Below are positions 58,157 through 64,000 of a stretch of 64,000 nt of DNA, in pieces (position 1 is the stretch's first letter; every line of letters begins with the position of its first letter). The translations under genes were made by a program, and so were the position numbers. Origin of the DNA: a bacterium (GTDB lineage: Bacteria; Acidobacteriota; Thermoanaerobaculia; Multivoradales; J023); the NCBI GenBank assembly GCA_024226315.1, contig JAAELT010000366.1:1-64000 (forward strand). Direction: 5' to 3'. The notes under the pieces are model-generated. The model was not told where the DNA came from. It was given only the letters and a program-made list of their open reading frames with translations, and searched no databases.

Positions 58157-59992
58157 CTATTGCTGACCTGGCGTGTAGACGTCTTGGTCGAGACCGTCGG
58201 TGCCGTTGTTGACGGCGCTCGTGCCGCCGACACCGGCTGGCCCGATCGTGAACGTGTTGTCAGCGACGGTGCAGCCGGAGCAGACGTTGAGGACGATACC
58301 GATGCTCGCGCCACCACCACCGCCGCCGCCGTCGCCGCCTCTGCCGCCGTCTCCCCCGTAGCTGCCATGGCCGCCCGTGCCGGCGGCGGCCTGATCCTGG
58401 ACTCTGGGGCCGCCGTCTCCCCTGGCACCGCCATCGCCTCCCAGTCCGCCTGGCGGTCCGGCGCCTCCCTGGCCGCCGCCGACAGCGAGGAGGTGGTTGT
58501 CGGTGACGGCCATGTCGGTGCAGCCATCGAGCCACAGCGCGAAGGAGCCGCCGCCTCCCGAGCCGCCCATCCCGCCGTCCCCGCCACAGCCGGCGCCTCC
58601 ACCGCCACCGCCGGACGATCCGTATCTCTCGGTCATGAAGATACCGCCGTCACCGCCACCGCCACCACCACCGCCGCCGGAGGTGCCGTCTGGGCCCTGG
58701 CTACCGTCACCGCCGTCGGCGGGCAGGTATCTCGCCTGCTGAATCTGGAAGCCGCCGCCACCACTCCCGCTGGGTCCTGGCCCGCCGTGCACACCTGGCG
58801 CTCCGGGAGCACCGTCCTCGGTGGGATGCCCGCCGTCGCCGCCGGCACCGCCACCGCCCTGGCCCGGGTTGCCGTCTTCGCCGAAGCCGTCTTCGCCGTA
58901 GCCGCCCACGCCGCCGTCGCCGCCGTAATGGTCGTCACAGCCCCAGCCGCCAGCACCCGCCGCTGGTGGCTCGGAACAGCGGTTGAAAGAATCGCAACCC
59001 GGATTCCCGTCCCCGCCGTCGGCCCCTGGGGAACCCGGGGCGCCGGCCTGGCCGTCCGCTCCGTCACTGCCTTCGCCGGCCTCCAGGACGCATCGCCGAA
59101 TGGTGACGTTGCTGCAGCGGTCGAAGTGTGCGGCGTAGGCAGAAGCTCCGGACGCGGTGGCCGGGGCGCCGCGTATTGTCAAGTGATCCAGGATCAGGTT
59201 GTCCTGCTCGACGCAGATGACCCCATCGCTAGATGCATCGACCGCCACTTCGTTGACGTCGGAGCGGCTCCATCCACCGCTCCTCGAGTAGCCGCCGAAG
59301 AGGCTGATGCCGCTCTCCAGGATGAGATCCTCGGCATAGGCGCCGGCGGAGACGTAGACGTGCTCCAGTGCTCCGGCGGATGCGGCAACGATCGCGTCCT
59401 GGATGGAGCTCAGCGGTTCGTTCCAGGTCCCGGGCGCTCCCGGTGCGCCGTCGGTCGCGACGAAGACGGCTGAGGCCGCATCGCCGTCGATGCCGTCGCA
59501 ATTTGTGTCGACGAAGGTGTCGTCGGGAAGGTCGCCAGCGTCGGGGTGGACATTCTCGTCGGTGTCATCACAGTCGCTCGCATCCGGGACATAGCCCGGG
59601 GGCGGATCGCAGGCTTCCACCGCGGTGAACGGATCGCCGTAGCCGTCGTCGTCGAGGTCGGCACAGAACGTCGTCGTGGCGCCTTCGTCGATCGAGCCGT
59701 TGCAGTTGTCGTCGTCGCCGTCGCAGAATTCGGGCGAGATCGTGGCTGTCCAGGTGCCGCAGGTCGTTCCGGACTCGAAGCCGTCGGCGAAGATCAGATC
59801 GGTCTCGTACAACAGCTTCCAGATCTCCGAGAGCTCCAGCCCGGCGGCCAGAAGCTCTTCGAGAGTCAAGAAGTCGAGCGCTTCCTGGGTGATCGCTTCC
59901 TCCGGTTCGGCGAACGCCGGGAAGACTCCAGCGGCGATCCCGAAAAAAACCAGCAAGACAACCGACGCCAAGACGGTCCGTACTCCGCTCAT
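58157..59992 (-). CDS. Secreted Gly-rich protein with MopE-like metal-binding motif
   Basis: A 611-residue protein from ATG 59992 (GGAGGAG upstream). The signal peptide is VRTVLASVVLLVFFGIAAGV. Residues ~66-80 read LIFADGFESGTTCGTWTATI, the FADGFESG motif, here near the N-terminus. Then MopE-type Asp-rich motifs (CDGDDDNCNGSIDEG, DASDCDDTDENVHPDA), a beta-helix-like region (NLILDHLTIRGAPATASG, CSNVTIRRCVLEAGEG), and from ~residue 330 long Gly-rich tracts (GGDGGVGGYGEDGFGEDGNP). Probably an extracellular or outer-surface calcium-binding beta-helix protein. The Gly-rich part gives strong GC bias and large false frames on the other strand. Confidence 0.75.
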   Translation of the reverse strand: MSGVRTVLASVVLLVFFGIAAGVFPAFAEPEEAITQEALDFLTLEELLAAGLELSEIWKLLYETDLIFADGFESGTTCGTWTATISPEFCDGDDDNCNGSIDEGATTTFCADLDDDGYGDPFTAVEACDPPPGYVPDASDCDDTDENVHPDAGDLPDDTFVDTNCDGIDGDAASAVFVATDGAPGAPGTWNEPLSSIQDAIVAASAGALEHVYVSAGAYAEDLILESGISLFGGYSRSGGWSRSDVNEVAVDASSDGVICVEQDNLILDHLTIRGAPATASGASAYAAHFDRCSNVTIRRCVLEAGEGSDGADGQAGAPGSPGADGGDGNPGCDSFNRCSEPPAAGAGGWGCDDHYGGDGGVGGYGEDGFGEDGNPGQGGGGAGGDGGHPTEDGAPGAPGVHGGPGPSGSGGGGFQIQQARYLPADGGDGSQGPDGTSGGGGGGGGGDGGIFMTERYGSSGGGGGGAGCGGDGGMGGSGGGGSFALWLDGCTDMAVTDNHLLAVGGGQGGAGPPGGLGGDGGARGDGGPRVQDQAAAGTGGHGSYGGDGGRGGDGGGGGGGASIGIVLNVCSGCTVADNTFTIGPAGVGGTSAVNNGTDGLDQDVYTPGQQ

Positions 59993-60143
59993 GATCTCCT
60001 CCCGCGCCAAGATCTGATCCCCCAACGTCGAGGATCTCCCAGACCCCGCGTTTCGACAACCGCCGCAAGGGTGGACCGGTACCGCCCGCGCGGGTGGGGA
60101 GGTCCCGGCGCGGGTGACGCGATGCATGGCGTATTATGCGGGG

Positions 60144-61637
60144 ATGAGAACATCTATTCGTTCGTCTCTGACCCACGCCATGATTTCGACGGCCTTGATC
60201 TCGGTGGCTTTGCTCTCGACGGTGCTCGGGTCGGCCGCCCATGGCCAGTGGTCCGACGATCCGGCGGCCAACCTGGTGATCGCGGACCGCACAGGAGAGC
60301 AGGTGCAGGCCAAGGTGGTGCCCACGGCCGACGGCGGTTGCTACGTCAGCTGGTTCGACAACGCCACCGGCGGCTATGACGTGTACCTGCAACGGCTGGA
60401 CGCGGCGGGCAACGAGCAGTGGGCTCACAACGGGGTGCTGGTGGCCGATCGCGGCTTCAGCTCGACCCAGGACTACGGCCTTGCCGTCGACACGGCGGGC
60501 AACGCCCTGCTGGCGTTCCGCGACGACAGCGGCGCCAACGTCCAGGTCGCGGCCGCCAAGGTCGACCCGGCCGGCAACTTGCTCTGGGGCCCCGGTGGCG
60601 TTCAAGTGACCGCGACCTCCGATTTCGTCGCGGCCCCGAAGATCGCCGGCACCAGCGACGGCAACGTCGTCGTGGCATGGACTCAGGGCGCCGACGCCGT
60701 CGCTCACAAGCTCGACCCGAACGGAGCGCCGTTCTGGGGCTCGGCGGTGACCCTGACTCCGGCGAGTGGCAGCTTCGCTGTCAGCGACCTCCAGGCCGCG
60801 GACTCGGGCAACGTGATCCTGTCGTGGGTCCACTCCGTCAGTGGTCCCGGCCCTCGCCATCTGTGGGCTCAGAAGCTGGCGTCGGCTGACGGCGCCTCCC
60901 TGTGGCCGGCGTCCCACGTCAAGGTCTATGACGCCGCCGGGGGCTCGCTGCAGTTCGGCAACTTCCCGTCGTTCATCAGTGACGGCAGCGGCGGTGCCGT
61001 CTTCGCCTGGTACACGAGTAGCCCCACCTTGCAGTGCCGGGCCCAGCGCATCCTGGCAAACGGCACGGAAGCCTTCGCCCACAACGGCGTCGAGGCGTCG
61101 ACGGAAGCCACCCGGTTGCGCGTCAGCCCGGCCGCCGCCTGGGATCCGGTGGCACAGGAGATCTTCCTGTTCTGGACCGAGCTGAACAACCTGCAAAGCC
61201 AGTTCGGCCTCTACGGTCAGAAGCTCGACGCCGCCGGCGCCCGCCAGTGGAGCGACAGCGGCAAGGAGCTGGTGCCCCTCGGACCGGAGGAGGTCAGCCA
61301 GGTCCGGGCGATCCGATTGCTCCCTTCCGGTGGCGGCGCCACGGTCGCCTGGGCCGAGACCGTCGCCTTCGGCAACCAGCCCATCCACGCGACCCGCGTC
61401 GACGGCGACGGCGACTTCGTGTGGTCCCCGGCCATCGTCGATCTCGCCACCTCCGCCACCGGTACCTCGCGTCTGGCGGCGGCTTCCAGCCAGCAGGGTT
61501 TCGGCATCTTCGCCTGGTCTGACGGAGCGACCGGCACCCGCGACGTCCTGGCCCAGAACCTCAACGCCGACGGTACCCTCGGTGCCAACCAGATCTTCGC
61601 GGATGGCTTCGAGTCGGGCGATACCTCGGCCTGGTAG
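60144..61637 (+). CDS. Secreted beta-propeller-like protein ending in FADGFESGDTSAW
   Basis: A 497-residue protein from ATG 60144 (signal peptide MISTALISVALLSTVLGSAA inside the first 35 residues). The body has repeated ~45-60-residue units around QRLDAAGNEQWAHNGVLVAD, AKVDPAGNLLWGPGGVQV, HKLDPNGAPFWGS and QKLDAAGARQWSDSGKEL, suggesting a beta-propeller. It ends ANQIFADGFESGDTSAW, a C-terminal tag common to secreted proteins of some environmental Gram-negatives. It is divergent from the Gly-rich gene, which carries the same motif internally. Confidence 0.72.
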   Translation: MRTSIRSSLTHAMISTALISVALLSTVLGSAAHGQWSDDPAANLVIADRTGEQVQAKVVPTADGGCYVSWFDNATGGYDVYLQRLDAAGNEQWAHNGVLVADRGFSSTQDYGLAVDTAGNALLAFRDDSGANVQVAAAKVDPAGNLLWGPGGVQVTATSDFVAAPKIAGTSDGNVVVAWTQGADAVAHKLDPNGAPFWGSAVTLTPASGSFAVSDLQAADSGNVILSWVHSVSGPGPRHLWAQKLASADGASLWPASHVKVYDAAGGSLQFGNFPSFISDGSGGAVFAWYTSSPTLQCRAQRILANGTEAFAHNGVEASTEATRLRVSPAAAWDPVAQEIFLFWTELNNLQSQFGLYGQKLDAAGARQWSDSGKELVPLGPEEVSQVRAIRLLPSGGGATVAWAETVAFGNQPIHATRVDGDGDFVWSPAIVDLATSATGTSRLAAASSQQGFGIFAWSDGATGTRDVLAQNLNADGTLGANQIFADGFESGDTSAW

Positions 61638-61670
61638 AGCGATCGGCCAGGCATGGTAGGCTGAGGCGAA

Positions 61671-62027
61671 ATGGACGAGCTGACGGCGACGACCCGAGCC
61701 CTGGCCGACGCTACGCGGCGGACGGTGCTGGAGCTACTGCGCGACGGCGGCCAGTCGGTGAGCGACCTGGCGCGGCATTTCTCGATGAGTCGTCCGGCGG
61801 TGTCGAAGCACTTGGCGATCCTGCGCGACTCGGGGCTGGTGAGCGCACGGCGCGAAGGGCGCCAGCAGATCTACGAGCTCGACGCGGCGAAGCTGGAGCC
61901 GGTCCGGGAGTGGCTGGCAGGTCTCTGTGCCGACGACGGCGACGAAGATAGCGACCAGGGCGAGCCGGCGCCAACTCGTCCGTCGCGTCGTCCGACCCGC
62001 CGCCAGGGTACCTGGCGGAGCTGGTAA
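61671..62027 (+). CDS. ArsR-family winged-helix regulator
   Basis: A 118-residue protein. DELTATTRALADATRRTVLE, GQSVSDLARHFSMSRPAVSK, HLAILRDSGLVSARREGRQQ and IYELDAAKLEPVREWLAGL cover a complete ArsR-type winged helix of the SdpR/autorepressor subgroup. No metal-binding Cys box. The C-terminus is a basic, disordered tail (RPSRRPTRRQGTWRSW). Tail-to-tail with the halogenase gene. Confidence 0.87.
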   Translation: MDELTATTRALADATRRTVLELLRDGGQSVSDLARHFSMSRPAVSKHLAILRDSGLVSARREGRQQIYELDAAKLEPVREWLAGLCADDGDEDSDQGEPAPTRPSRRPTRRQGTWRSW

Positions 62028-62052
62028 CCGCTCGTGTTGGCGGCTCTTCGGC

Positions 62053-64000
62053 TCAGCCGAAGGCCGGGCCGAAGCGCCGGAGCTCTTCGGCCCATGCCGC
62101 GAGCAGCTCGGACCGCTCGTCGAGCACCTCGAGCGCGCGCGCGTGCGGCGTGGCGCGGCGAGCGTGCTCAGCGTAGAGCTCGGCCTGCCGGAGCCAGTCC
62201 CTGCGCCCGACGGTGGGGCGCGGCAGCTTCGCCGGCACGCCCTGGCCGAGCAACAGCACGTCGATCCCCTCGGCTCCCCAGAGTGGATCGGGGGTCTCGA
62301 CGCGGACTTCCTGGTAGGACAGGGGGCCGCGCTCGCGGAAGGCGTCGAGCAGCTCGGCGTGGAGCGAGACGTCGACGTCGCTCCGGCAACAGCGCCAGAA
62401 CGGCGAGTCGAGGCGGCGGTTGAAGCGGAAGTGAATCGCCAGGAACCAGCGCAGGTAGTCCCAGAAATCACCCACGCGCCGGTTGAGCAGTGCTGGCACG
62501 CCGCGCTCGTCGTGGCGGACGGGCAGGGATTGCAAGAGCATGCCGATCTGCCGGATCAACATGTGGAGCGCGGTCGACTCGAGCGGTTCGACGAAGCCGT
62601 AGGCATTGCCCATGGCCACCACGTTGCGGCGCCAGAAGTGCTCGTGGCGGCCTGCTCGAAATTCGATCAACCGGGGCTCTCCCATACCCGGGTTGGCGCG
62701 CCGCATTTCGCGCTCGGCCTCGTCGGGGCTGGCGAATTCCGAGCAGAAGACGTAGCCGCGGTGGTCGGCGTCGCGCTGTGGCGTCGACCAGCACCAGCCG
62801 GCGCTCATCGTCTCGGCCAGGGTAAAAGGTGCAACCTTGCCGTCATGTGGCACCGTTGCGACCAACGCCCGGTCGGTGAACAGGCTCTGTCGGTAGTCGA
62901 GGAACGGCGAGCCCAGGGCCCGTTCCAGCAGCAGTGAGCGGAAGCCCGAGCAGTCGATGTAGAGGTCGAAGGCGAAACGGCGGCCGTCGTCCGCCACCAG
63001 CGACGTCACCGACTCGCCGTCCTCCGCCGTCTCGACCTCCGAGATCCGCGCGTCGACGGCCGTGACGCCTCGATCCCGAGCCGTCTGCCTCAGATAGCGT
63101 ACGAAGCGTTCGTTGTCCAGATGGTAGGCGACGTCGACGCCCAGGCTCGAACGCCAGGCTTCGCCTTCCCGGTGGAGGGGTAGGGCGCCGGCCGACATCA
63201 TCAGCGACCAGGGCGAGCAGCGCCGGACGTCGCCGTCCCAGACCGCGGGCTCCAGCACGTGGACGGGGCCGAAGGGGTAGTGAAAGGTGCCCGGGCCCCA
63301 ATCGAAGCGGATGTCGAGCTTGAAGGTCGGCCGGACTTGCGCGTAGAGCTCGTGGACGTCGAGGCCGAGGTCGACGTGAAGGAACTGAGGCATCAATGGC
63401 GTGGTGGCCTCGCCGACGCCGATGACCGGCAGCTGACTCGACTCGATCAGGGTCACGTGCAGGGCCGGAAATCTCCGGCGCAGGGCCAGGGCGGTGAGGT
63501 AGCCGGCGGTGCCCCCGCCGACGATGCCTACCGACGCGACCAATTCGTCGTCGTCCGTCGCAATCGCGCGGCGAGGGGCACGCCGGTGGATCTCGATCAG
63601 CTCGCGTCGCGCGGAACCGGCCAACGCCGACTCTTCCACGTCCGGAGGAGTCCGTTCAGCGGCGCACAACGGACATGCGGCGGCGATCGACACCGGATAG
63701 CTTAGCTCCTTGCCCGAACCACGGGTGAGCAACCGAACCGAGGTCAGCTGGCGAGGCCGGCCCCGGGGTGAGAGCACCGCGCGCGCTTCGAGAGCGACCG
63801 CTCGCGCCGCTCGCTCGAACGTCGCGGCGCTCGCCGTACCGGTTCGAAAGCTCACCAATGCTGCCAGCAGCTCGGATTCGTCGAGCTTCAGCGCGCGGAA
63901 GCTGGCGATCTGGGCGCAGGCGAAGCACGGACTCGCTCCGGGGACCACCGTCGGCCCGATCCTGATGCCGTCGGGATCGACGGTGACGAACAGGCAGGGC
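62053..64000 (-). CDS. TOMM cyclodehydratase-like / tryptophan-halogenase fusion (5' end outside window)
   Basis: The frame stays open to the window edge; 648 residues are visible. Residues ahead of the GTG at 63948 read FVTVDPDGIRIGPTVVPGAS, then PCFACAQ, and later SYPVSIAAACPLCAAE. This is the C-terminal pattern of TOMM cyclodehydratase/leader-binding proteins (PG..PC..C and P.CP.C), so 63948 is probably not the true start. Next comes a flavin-dependent halogenase domain: VGIVGGGTAGYL (FAD site), IGVGEATTPLMPQFL, YIDCSGFRS, GWCWSTPQRDADHRGYVF (tryptophan-halogenase WxWxIP-like motif with T for I) and FVEPLESTALHML. Likely role: halogenation or oxidation of a modified peptide. Confidence 0.72.
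   Translation of the reverse strand, partial: PCLFVTVDPDGIRIGPTVVPGASPCFACAQIASFRALKLDESELLAALVSFRTGTASAATFERAARAVALEARAVLSPRGRPRQLTSVRLLTRGSGKELSYPVSIAAACPLCAAERTPPDVEESALAGSARRELIEIHRRAPRRAIATDDDELVASVGIVGGGTAGYLTALALRRRFPALHVTLIESSQLPVIGVGEATTPLMPQFLHVDLGLDVHELYAQVRPTFKLDIRFDWGPGTFHYPFGPVHVLEPAVWDGDVRRCSPWSLMMSAGALPLHREGEAWRSSLGVDVAYHLDNERFVRYLRQTARDRGVTAVDARISEVETAEDGESVTSLVADDGRRFAFDLYIDCSGFRSLLLERALGSPFLDYRQSLFTDRALVATVPHDGKVAPFTLAETMSAGWCWSTPQRDADHRGYVFCSEFASPDEAEREMRRANPGMGEPRLIEFRAGRHEHFWRRNVVAMGNAYGFVEPLESTALHMLIRQIGMLLQSLPVRHDERGVPALLNRRVGDFWDYLRWFLAIHFRFNRRLDSPFWRCCRSDVDVSLHAELLDAFRERGPLSYQEVRVETPDPLWGAEGIDVLLLGQGVPAKLPRPTVGRRDWLRQAELYAEHARRATPHARALEVLDERSELLAAWAEELRRFGPAFG

Noticed and set aside
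58088..59473. 461-residue Ala/Val/Gly-rich plus-strand frame
   Set aside because: It is produced by GC skew opposite the Gly-rich secreted protein, which has a signal peptide, a ribosome-binding site and MopE motifs.
59568..61388. 606-residue minus-strand frame
   Set aside because: It spans two divergent genes and the gap between them; composition is typical of an antisense frame.

Overview
High-GC bacterial DNA. Several traits fit an Acidobacteriota (Thermoanaerobaculia-like) or similar environmental Gram-negative host: secreted proteins carrying the FADGFESG motif, a MopE-like Asp-rich motif with long Gly-rich tracts, DUF11 repeats with an IPTL-CTERM-like tail, and an ALGYLD-type C-terminal remnant. 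The host assignment is inference; no rRNA or housekeeping marker is in the window. Most of the window is mobile or accessory DNA.

Layout. (1) 1-12.3 kb is a defence-rich segment: a broken XRE-type gene, a P63C-domain protein, an HNH endonuclease, then a tight run of pentapeptide-TIR protein, small membrane protein and two paralogous STAND (NB-ARC/TPR) ATPases with different N-terminal domains. A macro-like protein, a THEP1-type NTPase, a DksA/TraR zinc-finger protein and a frameshifted membrane-anchored gene follow. (2) At 12.32-12.38 kb lies a 59-nt 3' fragment of a tRNA-Thr(CGU) gene, next to an HNH gene and a catalytic-domain-only tyrosine recombinase: an attachment-site scar marking one end of an integrative element. 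(3) 13.4-18.3 kb is cargo (hypothetical protein, macro-domain protein, small Cys-rich protein, Uma2 nuclease, PIN toxin/antitoxin/DUF2442). The cargo genes are separated by same-orientation copies of a ~230-bp structured repeat.

(4) 37.1 down to 18.0 kb (minus strand) is one very long transfer operon: trbB(virB11)-C-D-E-lipoprotein-J-L-F-G-I, a 1561-residue DUF11 surface protein, SSB, three paralogous ~450-residue proteins and a 98-residue protein. The three paralogues share a C-terminal module with the element's own relaxase. That module looks like a BID-type type IV secretion signal, so they are candidate translocated proteins. (5) 38.0-50.2 kb (plus strand) is a four-gene operon: PNP-AAA; AAA-pseudokinase-SF1 helicase; a degenerate PLD-like protein; and an orphan protein. 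It resembles a Mokosh-type defence system with extra STAND/nucleosidase components and is the best candidate for an undescribed system. (6) 50.5-55.9 kb is the mobilisation module: relaxase-helicase, a catalytically dead relaxase paralogue, a MobC-like protein, a candidate oriT with three inverted repeats, an XRE regulator and an RHH protein. The palindrome ATTGAAC-N6-GTTCAAT occurs both upstream of the relaxase operon and, with one mismatch, upstream of the trb operon, so the two are probably co-regulated. No TraG/VirD4 coupling protein is visible.

(7) After an intact tRNA-Phe(GAA) at 56.2 kb the content looks chromosomal: a TPR-like protein, a small membrane protein, two secreted proteins, an ArsR regulator, and a large protein that runs off the window edge. 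That last protein joins a TOMM-cyclodehydratase-like segment to a flavin-dependent tryptophan-halogenase-like domain.
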